Shown here: positions 24,931 through 35,726 of the stretch, piece by piece
Layout: each line of letters opens with the position of its first letter
Numbering within the stretch: position 1 is the stretch's first letter
Assembly (NCBI GenBank): GCA_036877525.1
Contig: JAZGTH010000008.1
Coordinates: 14,027,001 to 14,091,000, forward strand
Source: Chromobotia macracanthus
Lineage: Eukaryota > Chordata > Actinopteri > Cypriniformes > Botiidae
Length of the DNA stretch: 64,000 nucleotides
Direction: 5' to 3'
The notes under the pieces: model-generated
Told to the model about the DNA's origin: nothing
The model's database searches: none
The model's input: the letters and a program-made list of their open reading frames with translations, nothing else
Program-made: the position numbers and the translations under genes

Positions 24931-26373
24931 GACTCAAGTTTTGTGTAGTTTGAACTGTAGCATTATGCGGTTGCTGGTTTAAAGGAATATTCTCGGTTTA
25001 AGGCCCACTGGGTATGTTTTTGTTTAAGAAATCCAGGCAGGAATGAAAATGAATTTCTTCAGTAATGGACAGCATGCGACAGGTGCATGGTGCTACAGAG
25101 CACAACTTGTACTGTAACCTGGAATATTCAGTTTATGAATACCATTCATTTGCTCTGATGCTCTGCTCTGTAGTTTTCTTTATCACATCATCTGGTGTGA
25201 AGGCTGCAGTATGAACGCTTTCACGTGGTCTGAGTGTGTTCATTGTACAGGAAATGTGAATCTGAGGTCTTACACTGTCGCTGTCGTACATTAGACCTGT
25301 TTTGTCCAGAGATTGGATTGCTATTGTATTTCTGTTGTTCTCTGCAGCCTGAATCAGATGAACTCATGACAGAGAGGCATGTTTGCACTGTGATGAAGAA
25401 GAATTCTACTATTGCTACTTCATGTGTGTTTGCTCGCAAGACATTTTTCTGTTGCTGCTTGTTTTTAGTTCCTCACAATATGATGTATCCCATAATGCAT
25501 TTCAAGGGTCTTTGTGTCTACAGAACATGTATGGCATTCTGACGTTGTTCGATCCTTTCTGCCAGGCATCTCTGAATATTTTAAGCTTGTGCTGTTTAAA
25601 TTTGTTTTTTAACCTAGCTGTTCAAACATTTATGAATGTTTTTTGTGTGCTTTTTGAATTTTGTTGTCTTTTATTTTCCTCTACAGATTGTTTTGTAATG
25701 TTTGTTTTTTTTAAGAAAAGAAATAAAATGTGTCTTCATTTTAATGACAAACATCACTATTTCTTTTACTTACCAAGAGCCACACATCCCTTAATTCTGT
25801 ATTACTGTACTTTTACATATCTTACACTCATACATTGTTGTTAATGTTCTTTCCAAGTTGACCAGTTAGTGGTCATAATTTGTCGTGACTGTTATTAATA
25901 CTTAACAGTACAAAAAAATGAATTTTCATCAGTTTGGGGTGGTTGGGCCTGTTAAATTTGTCTTCAGTTCAGGTGTATTTGTGAAGACAACTTAAGTTTC
26001 AGAAACAGATTTGCAGCACGTAAACATTCTGTCCCAGAGTTCCCTGTCAAAGACAGTGTCAGGTAAGTGTTTTGTGTGAAAGTTTTTTCCTGTCTCAAAG
26101 CTTTTCAGTGGCGTTGTGTTGACTCAGGTTAAACTTATCAGTAAGGGGGCAAATGTTTTGAACTGACAGCTAAATACAAATGCATTTGTTCATATTCCAG
26201 ATTTAAATATCACTCGTTTCTTCTTATTTCTCTTTTTGTTTTTCAGATATTTTTTTAAATATTTGTGCTAAAGGTGAAAAAGTGACCTTACACCGTTTCT
26301 ACACAATATAGTCATATTTGGATTAACTAAGCTTTAAATCTTCCGGCTGTTTACACTCGTATGTTGTGTTCAG
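24931..26373. other. nucks1 3' flank, no gene seen
   Basis: T-rich, non-coding sequence that may include a longer nucks1 3' untranslated region up to about 25750. The open frame around 25383-25844 is low-complexity Phe/Leu/Cys translation of T-rich DNA and has no family resemblance. Confidence 0.5.
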
Positions 26374-27040
26374 GTGTGGGACTTGGCCTGCTGATCGTCC
26401 CTCAGACATGAACACCATTGTTGCCTGCTGTTGGTCCTTGCTATCAGCTTGATGGAATTCTGTGGCCAGGCATGCTTCACCCTGCTTGAGGCCCTGGTGT
26501 CAGGTCTGTTCCCTGGAGAAGAAGAGAGCCGCAGGGCTTTTCTCCTGCAACTCCCTGGACTGGAGCACTTCAGACACCGTGATCTACCTGGGTGGGCAAG
26601 AGGCTTTCATCTATGTTGCGCTGACCTTCATCTTGTTTGATGGGTACAACTTCATCTCTGAAGAGCACACAGGTAGGGGTGGAGAAGTTGAGGTGTCCAG
26701 GAAGATCTTAAACTCTGTGACTTGTTATTGCCCCTGTGCAGGGTTCCCCAGGATTCTGTGTTTGCCCAGAATGATCTCCAGCCTACTGCTTCCAGAACTT
26801 TACTCATTGTGTTGTTGCATGCTCAAAGTCATCGCAAGACTGTTTGTCGCTGAGCTCTGCAACTGGATGGCTCTTATATTCCTAATGTTCATGGGCTCCA
26901 TAGTGCAGCTCTTTCACAGCTTGACTACCTATATGGTCTGTGTGTTTTTTCTCAGTGTGGTAACCCTTGACGTCTCTGGGAAGATTGTCTTTGAAAAGGC
27001 AGACGTGAAAGCAGAAGATGATTTTGTCATTACTGGTTGA
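26374..27040 (+). pseudogene. slc45a3: slc45a3 (prostein) pseudogene, internally deleted
   Basis: Pieces of the SLC45A3 sugar/H+ symporter-like protein occur in correct order. They are GVGLGLLIVPQ after a plausible acceptor at 26373, then LMEFCGQACFTLLEALVSGLF (human LLDFCGQVCFTPLEALLSDLF), then in a different frame SLDWSTSDTVIYLGGQEAF with LTFILF, then LYSLCCCMLKVIARLFVAEL, and finally FMGSIVQLFHSLTTYMV to the natural C-terminus near 27040. Between NWMAL and FMGSIVQL more than 200 residues are missing relative to the remembered human protein. The frame changes after the second piece. The N-terminal helices were not found. The gene is therefore non-functional. Its place directly after nucks1, on the same strand, matches human 1q32.1. 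Confidence 0.85.
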
Positions 27041-28377
27041 TGACATATGGATCTGTTTTGTGTGGCAGTGTTTTCTGAGTTAAAATATAAATTAGTGATT
27101 TATTTGTATTGGCTGTTTAATATTTTAAGGAGCAGTCAGTCTATGAATGGATTCTTGGATGGATAGTTGTTTCTGCATATAAAGCTGTGAAAATATGTTG
27201 ACATGTAAACAGTTACATCAAGAGATACTGTATAACAGAAGCATTGGTTTCATTCAGCAGTGTGCTGGTGCTGTATTGTATTATTATTATTATGTTGAAT
27301 AGTTTTTTATTCGTTTGCAGTATTATACATTTTAATGCTATAAAAAAGACACTAAGACAAGTGATGATGATAATGATGATGATGATGATGATGATGATGT
27401 ATTTACTGACTGTATGTGTTGATCTCTATGTTTTTCATGTGTGTTGAGCACCAGACTTGCATGATAAACTTTGACGCTCAAAACCTGTCAACATTTGAAT
27501 AACATTCATGTTGTATTCCACAAAACTCAGGAAGATATAAAACTGTGTTGCTTACATATTTGATTATTACTTGCATAAAAGAAAGAGAGAAAGAAATCTT
27601 TAGATTTGCTGGTTATTAATCCTTATCTTCATCTGTTTTATATAACTTGAGCTTCATTTATTAGAAAAATGTACTGGATTTGCCTGTCAAGTGTCCCTCG
27701 GTTATTTGTAATGTTTAAACACTATTGAATTAGTTGTTAATGTAAATGTATTGGACTTGACAGTGCTGTTGTTTCTGTGTTTTATCAGTGTCATGTCCTG
27801 AGTGTTGATGTACATGATGCACTGACAGAACTACAGTATGAGTAAACAAACTAATATCCACGCATTGCCTTTATTAAAATAAGTTGATATTATTCTGGTG
27901 TATTTTTGTACGTGACTCTTCGTTTTTATTCTGGAGATAATGTCTCTGAAGTGGGAGTTTTGGGAGTCTGGGAGAAATACTGTATTCCCCTAAAAACAGT
28001 AATAAAATCATTCAGTCTGGCGCAGCTCAGCTACTGCCATCCTGTGGCTATGTAACGTTGTTTCATTTATGTGTTTTGAATAACTAAAACTGTCTGTACA
28101 CCAGTATTTTATTAATTTTCACTGTTCTCTTACATTTTTCCATTTTATTTATTCTCTTTAAGTCTTTTGCAAATCTTATCACTCATTACGTCTTTAAACG
28201 TGATGTCTCTGTATATTATAAATATATAGATATTATAAATCAGGGAAACAATACGTGTGTGTAGATGTGCTTTAACTGTTTTTACAGGCTGGCTTTCGTC
28301 AGATGGTTTTCCTATCCTCATGAATAATTCATACATCTTCAACAAATCACGTATCTCGTTTCACATCTCGTTATCAC
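27041..28377. other. Intergenic, no gene seen
   Basis: AT-rich sequence with an ATG/GAT trinucleotide run near 27363-27399. No exon recognised. Confidence 0.6.
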
Positions 28378-28732
28378 CAACACAACACTAACACAACACT
28401 AACACAACACTAACACAACACAACACTAACACAACACTAACACAACACTAACACAACACTAACACAAACACAACACTAACACAACACAACACTAACACAA
28501 CACTAACACAACACTAACACAACACTAACACAACACAACACTAACACAACACTAACACAACACTAACACAACACAACACTAACACAACACTAACACAACA
28601 CTAACACAACACTAACACAACACTAACACAAACACAACACTAACACAACACAACACTAACACAACACTAACACAACACTAACACAAACACAACACTAACA
28701 CAACACAACACTAACACAACACAACACTAACA
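28378..28732. repeat. 11-bp minisatellite (aacacaacact), about 355 bp
   Basis: The array is built from an 11-bp unit aacacaacact with frequent 16-17-bp variants that add an extra acaac or caaac step. The variants recur in a semi-regular pattern, giving a faint higher-order period. Entirely non-coding. Confidence 0.95.
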
Positions 28733-30354
28733 TTCATGCATCAAGTAGCTTGTCTGTTTTCTTGTGCCTCATCGCTCTTAGTTTGTTGAGAGTGTATGCC
28801 AAACCTTTGGATAACATCACTACATGCAAGAACGAATGTATGTACTGTAAAACATATATAAGCTAGAAACAATTTTCTCTTCGATCCGTAATCACACAAG
28901 AGAATGGTTTCCTTTATGTTGTTGTAATGTGCTTTGCATTAGATCAATGCATTTTTCTACACAGTGCCGTCACGGTCAATAAGCTAATGTGCTGAGAACA
29001 GTCGCACTGTTCACAAAAACTGACAGCTGATGCTTCCTGTTGAAATGAAGCTACAGTATCTGCAATACATCACTGAAGCTTGTACTTCTCATTCACTGCA
29101 CTCATGTTTCCTGTTTCACAAGGTTCATGCTCCTCTCACACATGGAGGTCCTGTATCCTGAACTCCTGACTCATCTGGCCTATCAACATCTGTCTTAACT
29201 ATGCGGTGCGTTTTTGTTTCGATGTTCTTCTTTCTAGCACATGTAGGTTTTCACAAATGATGGGTTTCTTCACATACTTAGAATCTGGACTCATGGATGC
29301 TCAAAAGTCTGTAGCTGTGATAAGATATCTGAAGTAGGTGAATCATCTTTAATATTACACCATTCTGATTTACAGTATTTCAGCCAGTACTATCATCTGC
29401 TTCTCTTTTAAAATGCTCCTTTACTGGTTCTCTTCCTTTTTTTGGAAGAGAGATTTCTGTTTTGGGAGTGATAACATTTGTTTTTCTTTAACAAGGGCTC
29501 GTCTTCTCTGCCTTCACCATCATCCCAATAAAAGCATTAAATTATTTCCTTTAACTGAAACCTCATTTAATACATTAACAGTTTCCATTTCCAAGCCTGT
29601 AATTGTTCCAAGCCAGCTCGACTGTAGCTGCTCTCATGCCATATATCTGGTTAAATTTAGGTTATATTTTTGAATAACTGAAAATGCTATTTTCCTATGT
29701 AAGAACCCTAACCCTAAGTAAAGAAATGTTTGGAAAAGCTGTGCTATTTAAGTCACAGCTAAGTCAATCCAACTGACTTTGAATGTTCAGTGTTACTTTC
29801 AGGTTATGTTCTTTGGACAGCACAGACACAGTGTGCATCTTTTAAGTAATGATTACTCATTTTCTGAGTTGTTTTATGTGTAAATGAAGGTGGTATCCTG
29901 AGGCTGTTTAAATGCAGGTAGAATGTGTGTTATAAACACTGAGCACAGCTGATGGTATTTCGTTCTGTGCACAATGTGCTCTGATAGCTGTCAGGGCATG
30001 CAGGTGTGCATGAGGAAATTCACTCACCCACATGAAGAACCTTCTGAAATGATGCATTAGTAGTGACGTTTTCGGAGATATCTCTCATTATAATGCCTGA
30101 AATATCATGTATGCCTACAGTGGTTAAAGATCTAGGGTTTGAGAATCAATGCTGGGTCCTTATATCAATGCTGGGTCACAAATAATGAGTTCACAACCAC
30201 TGACGTGACATTTAATAAGCAGTAATACTGTTAAAGGAGTATATTCATGTGGAATTACAACTAACAAAACAAAACAAAGTTAATTTATAATCGGTGAATA
30301 ATAAGTTGTATGAAATGGTCCATCGTGAGATGAGGTGGTCTTTGACAGCACGCG
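28733..30354. other. Intergenic, no gene seen
   Basis: Unique AT-rich sequence with no exon recognised. A short telomere-like 'ccctaaccctaag' at about 29706 is only two units and not significant. Confidence 0.55.
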
Positions 30355-32658
30355 AGTTGTTGAGCTGTTAAGAAGAGCTGTTGAAAAGAGCTGTTGAGAG
30401 AGCTGTTGTGAAGAGCTGTTGATAAGAGCTGTTGATAAGAGCTGTTGAGAGAGCTGTTGAGAGAGCTGTTGTGAAGAGCTGTTGATAAGAGCTGTTGATA
30501 AGAGCTGTTGAGAAGAGCTGTTGTGAGAGCTGTTGTGAGAGCTGTTGTGAAGAGCTGTTGAGAAGAGCTGTTGTGAGAGCTGTTGTGAGAGCTGTTGTGA
30601 GAGCTGTTGAGAGAGCTGTTGTGAAGAGCTGTTGATAAGAGCTGTTGATAAGAGCTGTTGAGAAGAGCTGTTGTGAGAGCTGTTGTGAGAGCTGTTGTGA
30701 AGAGCTGTTGAGAAGAGCTGTTGTGAGAGCTGTTGTGAGAGCTGTTGTGAAGAGCTGTTGATAAGAGCTGTTGAGAAGAGCTGTTGAGAAGAGCTGTTGT
30801 GAGAGCTGTTGTGAGAGCTGTTGTGAAGAGCTGTTGAGAAGAGCTGTTGAGAAGAGCTGTTGTGAGAGCTGTTGAGAGAGCTGTTGAGAAGAGCTGTTCA
30901 CAACAGCTCCATCGTGAGATGATGTGGTCTTTGACAGCACGCAAGCTGTTAAGCTGTTAAGAAGAGCTGTTGAGAAGAGCTGTTGTGAGAGCTGTTGAGA
31001 GAGCTGTTGAGAAGAGCTGTTGTGAAGAGCTGTTGAGAAGAGCTGTTGTGAGAGCTGTTGAGAAGAGCTGTTGTGAGAGCTGTTGAGAGAGCTGTTGAGA
31101 AGAGCTGTTGAGAAAGCTATCGTGAATGATTGTTTGAACACGCGAGCTGTTAAGCTGTTAAGAAGAGCTGTTGAGAAGAGCTGTTGAGAAGAGCTGTTGA
31201 GAAGAGCTGTTGTGAGAGCTGTTGTGAGAGCTGTTGAGAAGAGCTGTTCACAACAGCATCGTGAGGAGTGGTTTGAAGCACGCAAGCTGTTGAGCTGTTA
31301 AGAAGAGCTGTTGAGAAGAGCTGTTGAGAGAGCTGTTGTGAAGAGCTGTTGAGAGAGCTGTTGAGAGAGCTGTTGAGAAGAGCTACTGTGAGAGCTGTTG
31401 AGAGAGCTGTTGTGAAGAGCTGTTGTGAGAGCTGTTGTGAAGAGCTGTTGTGAGAGCTGTTGAGAAGAGCTGTTGTGAAGAGCTGTTGTGAAGAGCTGTT
31501 GAGAAGAGCTGTTGTGAAGAGCTGTTGTGAGAGCTGTTGAGAAGAGCTGTTGTGAGAGCTGTTGAGAAGAGCTGTTGTGAAGAGCTGTTGAGAAGAGCTG
31601 TTGTGAGAGCTGTTGAGAAGAGCTGTTGAGAAGAGCTGTTGTGAGAGCTGTTGAGAAGAGCTGTTGTGAAGAGCTGTTGTGAAGAGCTGTTGTGAGAGCT
31701 GTTGTGAGAGCTGTTGTGAAGAGCTGTTGTGAAGAGCTGTTGTGAGAGCTGTTGTGAAGAGCTGTTGTGAGAGCTGTTGTGAGAGCTGTTGAGAAGAGCT
31801 GTTGAGAAGAGCTGTTGTGAGAGCTGTTGTGAGAGCTGTTGTGAGAGCTGTTGTGAGAGCTGTTGTGAAGAGCTGTTGTGAGAGCTGTTGAGAAGAGCTG
31901 TTGAGAAGAGCTGTTGTGAGAGCTGTTGAGAGAGCTGTTGAGAAGAGCTGTTGTGAGAGCTGTTGTGAGAGCTGTTGAGAAGAGCTGTTGTGAGAGCTGT
32001 TGTGAGAGCTGTTGTGAGAGCTGTTGAGAAGAGCTGTTGTGAGAGCTGTTGTGAGAGCTGTTGTGAGAGCTGTTAGACTGTTGAAGAGCTGTCGAGAGAG
32101 CTGTTGTGAAGAGCTGTTGAGAAGAGCTGTTGAGAAGAGCTGTTGTGAGAACTGTTGTGAAGAGCTGTTGAGAGAGCTGTTGTGAAGAGCTGTTGAGAAG
32201 AGCTGTTGTGAGAGCTGTTGTGAAGAGCTGTTGAGAAGAGCTGTTGTGAAGAGCTGTTGTGAGAGCTGTTGAGAAGAGCTGTTGTGAGAGCTGTTGTGAG
32301 AGCTGTTGAGAAGAGCTGTTGTGAGAGCTGTTGAGAAGAGCTGTTGAGAAGAGCTGTTGTGAGAGCTGTTGTGAGAGCTGTTGAGAAGAGCTGTTGTGAG
32401 AGATGTTGAGAAGAGCTGTTGAGAAGAGCTGTTGAGAAGAGCTGTTGTGAGAGCTGTTGAGAAGAGCTGTTGTGAAGAGCTGTTGTGAGAGCTGTTGAGA
32501 AGAGCTGTTGTGAGAGCTGTTGAGAAGAGCTGTTGTGAAGAGCTGTTGTGAGAGCTGTTGTGAGAGCTGTTGAGAAGAGCTGTTGTGAAGAGCTGTTGTG
32601 AAGAGCTGTTGAGAAGAGCTGTTGTGAGAGCTGTTGTGAGAGCTGTTGAGAGAGCTGT
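30355..32658. repeat. 2.3-kb minisatellite of gagctgttg(t)gaga-type units with higher-order spacers
   Basis: Roughly 170-180 units of 12 or 13-14 bases alternate among gagctgttgtga, gagctgttgaga and gagctgttgagaa. In the left third, related unique spacers interrupt the array near 30310-30370, 30895-30960, 31112-31160 and 31250-31295. Each carries 'atcgtga' then 'gcacgc(g/a)ag' or 'acacgcgag' and restarts with ttaagaagagctg. The right part (about 31300-32658) is uninterrupted except for point variants. Long minus-strand open frames rich in Ser, Gln, Thr and Leu are products of the repeat. Confidence 0.97.
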
Positions 32659-33631
32659 TTACTTTAGCATTTAATTTATTTGTATTCATTTATCTGCCTC
32701 ATTTAATCACTTTTAACACTCATTTTTACATTTCCTTTGCCTTTCAGGGCTAGAAGGCTAGACCACTCATTATCGTGACACGATGTAAACATACAGGAAA
32801 CAGTTTCCTGCCTATTTTAATTCTGTTAATTAAAATAAAATAATTTTTAAGTAAAAAATGTATTTAGCTTAACCTTGGTTCATGATGACTGGAGAACAGA
32901 AAGTCTCAGGTGAGTTGACAGCTGGGCTCAGTGCTAATGAGTTCTGACAGGATGTGGTTTAATGTTTTGGTACGTTTGATATTAATGTTTTGATATTTAT
33001 TAACGGTATATATTAAAGGATATTAAAGTATATTAAAGGAGTATATTAAAGGATTTTGGAGGCAAATTGAATGGCGAGTAATGGCTCCCGTCTGCACTAT
33101 TAATGTGTTTGTCTGTGCAACATGCATTGAGCTACATGATGGTCATCACGCTGCTCTTCCTGAACCCTTGACAAGAAAGTGACTCTATGAAATATGACAG
33201 CTTTGATATGTGAGCAAAAATAGTAGGGTAAAATCTAGAGTTATTAGTTTGTAAATGTAAATGCTGATGTTTAATGAATGATTCAGATAAATGAGTTTTA
33301 AAACGCAATGTGAAAACAAAGATCTGGGACAGAATAAAGGGCTGAGACATGAAACCTTTAGGGTTATGTGTCAGTTCAGAAATGATATTTAAATAAGATA
33401 TTATATAAAACCCTCTTCAAGGTGAGTTCCTTAACCTGTCACCATGATTTTCCCTCAATAGATCATCCACTGAACACTGAATAAAACATTTATTTACACT
33501 TTTGATTGTTTATTTTGAACCCGAGTTTAAATCCACTTCCCTTCAGTCTCTTCACAGTGGTTCACAAGCCTCAGACCTATAATCAAACAAAATAATATAC
33601 TTAATTTTCTCATTCTGTTTTCTTTTCCTTG
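32659..33631. other. Intergenic between minisatellite and elk4 trace, no gene seen
   Basis: AT-rich unique DNA. No ETS-domain exon or other coding sequence recognised. Confidence 0.5.
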
Positions 33632-33720
33632 AATCAGTTTCCTTCTGTCCTAAGTTTCAGCCTGTTCACTGTACGGTGCATCAGACGGCACCAACATGCC
33701 CGGCCCAGTCTCACCCAACT
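33632..33720 (+). pseudogene. elk4: Trace of the elk4 C-terminus (frameshifted)
   Basis: The plus strand reads NQFPSVLSFSLFTV and then, after a one-base frame change, GASDGTNMPGPVSPNCA. This lines up with the C-terminal end of the ETS factor ELK4 as I remember it (QFPSVLNSHGPFTLSGLDG, then STPGPFSPDL). The stop is not in the expected place and the ETS DNA-binding domain was not found nearby. The match is short, so alone it would be weak. It gains weight because it lies exactly where ELK4 should be, between slc45a3 and mfsd4a and on the expected strand. Confidence 0.5.
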
Positions 33721-35726
33721 GCGCTTCATTTCACCTCGTGTTGTCTGTTCAGGTAACAAAGATTCATGGTCATTGTTTAAGCCTCCCGAGTGTCCGGTTC
33801 ACTCTTTCACATTGTGTGTGTTTTAAACGTGCTGGTCATCAGGGATTGGCTGTTAAAGAATGATTGTGATGTCTTGATAGCAATGGCCATCGCTCTTCAC
33901 AGCTGTTACTAATCTGACAGAATGGCCATCATGTATTTGTTTTTATGGTTAAAACAAGAGGGAATCATTTGATTTAATTTCCTCGTGTTATTTATTATGT
34001 TGGAAAGAGTGTGTTTGTACGGTCTTATGATGAAGGAGAATACAGCAGGTTCATCTCTGTTGTTTGGGAAAGTTCTCAGACAAACCTGCCTTGTTAAGAA
34101 ACTGGTCACATGACCTCACTTTGAGTTTAAAGCACTTACATTTGTCCTCAGTTTTCCAGTTTCTTTCTCTTACTGACACTTTGTATGTTTTAGAATCTGT
34201 TGTAAAGCTGTATTCACATTTTGTTCGGATACTGTTGCTGCACAGAAAAGATTTTTTAATGATGAATGTACAGAGCAGGATACTGCTGACAGAACGTTTT
34301 CTCTGTGATTAGATACAACGTTCTTTCTATGCTGTTGTTTACCACAGAAATACAACACAGATGTTGACCGTTACCTACTTAGAATGGAAGTCTGTTGACT
34401 TGTTTTTTGTGTTTACACACGGGGGGACGGGTCAACATATTTTCTTTGTGTAATTCACAGCACATTACAGATACAAATCACAAACCACTTTTGTTTAACC
34501 TGTAACACAATCAGATGTTCGTTTCATCGTGCAGTCACTGACACAAATCAAGACTGCACTGTTTGAAACAGGATGTTTTTCTTCTCATCAGAAAATGCGT
34601 TTCATGAAAAAGGAGCTGTGTAAAAGTAAAGAGTAAAAAATGTTGCATTTATGGAACAAAATAGACAATTGACAGGTTTTCTTTATTGTTTTTGTACAAA
34701 TATATTTTCAGCCTTTCAAATGTTTACAAATCTGTTTATTGGTGTTCCAGTTGTTCTAAATCTGTGGATGTTGGAAAGGAAGATGTTAATAAAAACTGTA
34801 ACTGTAATTTGGTTTGTGTGCTTTCATCAAATACAGTACAGCTGCAAAGAGTTGACACCAGTTAAAGCCAACTGGACACCTGCATTAACCAGAAACACCA
34901 GTAAAGTTTCCTCCACTTAGACCTTCATTTCAATAACACAAGCAAACTTTTCCAGGAAGGCAGTAGAATTCATTTCTTCAACCTAATTCACTTACCACAA
35001 CTTATGGCAGAGAATAAACAGGCAACTAATGAACAAACTGAATGACCAGGGGAATCTGAATGAGGACGCAACAAACAAAAGACAAAGGATCCTAACAAGT
35101 GTGAGCCCAGTCCAGTCCTCCTGCCTCTCAGGCTTAGTACTTTTCCCCTATTATTGCTTTGACACCAGTTTCTCTAATCCCCTCTTACTGTATGTAAACA
35201 CACTGAATGGGCTTCTTATAATGTTTCTGAGCACAACACAATTTCCATTTCTATTACACAATGTCTTTTGATGTTTAGTTACAGTATTGCACATATAAGT
35301 TTACATTGCATACACAAAGCATCATTATATTTTGGTGTTTATGCAATAATAGAAAGTCCTTCATGTCATTGTTCATTTATCAAAAATATTTCAATAGAAA
35401 ATAAATCTTTTGTTCAAGTTTTTAACACTCTTATTTGATTATTGCTGTTGTCAGATGAATCGATGACTTCTTCATGCTGAATGATTGTCATGTTTTCATT
35501 GTTTTCTGTGAAAGGCCTCAGACTTCTTCTGCTGTTACGGATGGATTGATGCTTTTTGCTCCACACCTGAGCAAGTCTTTATGCCATTTTCCTGAAGTCT
35601 TTCCACTGGGGGGTCTCTGGGTAAAGCTGTTTAAAAAATATCAAAGCTGTATGAAAAAAATGTCGTATCCTCTGCTCAGGATACAAATATTCACAGCAGA
35701 GAACAGTCAGTGGATTCAGTTTGAGT
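33721..35726. other. 3' flank of mfsd4a, no gene seen
   Basis: AT-rich sequence, presumably including the mfsd4a 3' untranslated region on the minus strand. No other exon recognised. Confidence 0.5.

Noticed and set aside
25383..25844. 153-codon plus-strand frame after nucks1
   Set aside because: T-rich 3' flank producing Phe/Leu/Cys-rich translation; no homology, and it overlaps a polyadenylation signal.
29703..29716. Telomere-like ccctaaccctaa
   Set aside because: Only two units; expected by chance in 64 kb.
28378..32658. Regularly spaced repeats considered as a CRISPR array
   Set aside because: Units are contiguous without unique spacers of constant length, there are no cas genes, and the genome is vertebrate.
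30285..32689. Long minus-strand frames (219, 305 and 463 codons) rich in Ser, Gln, Thr and Leu
   Set aside because: They are translations of the gagctgttg minisatellite. Frame length follows from stop-poor units, with no domain or splice context.
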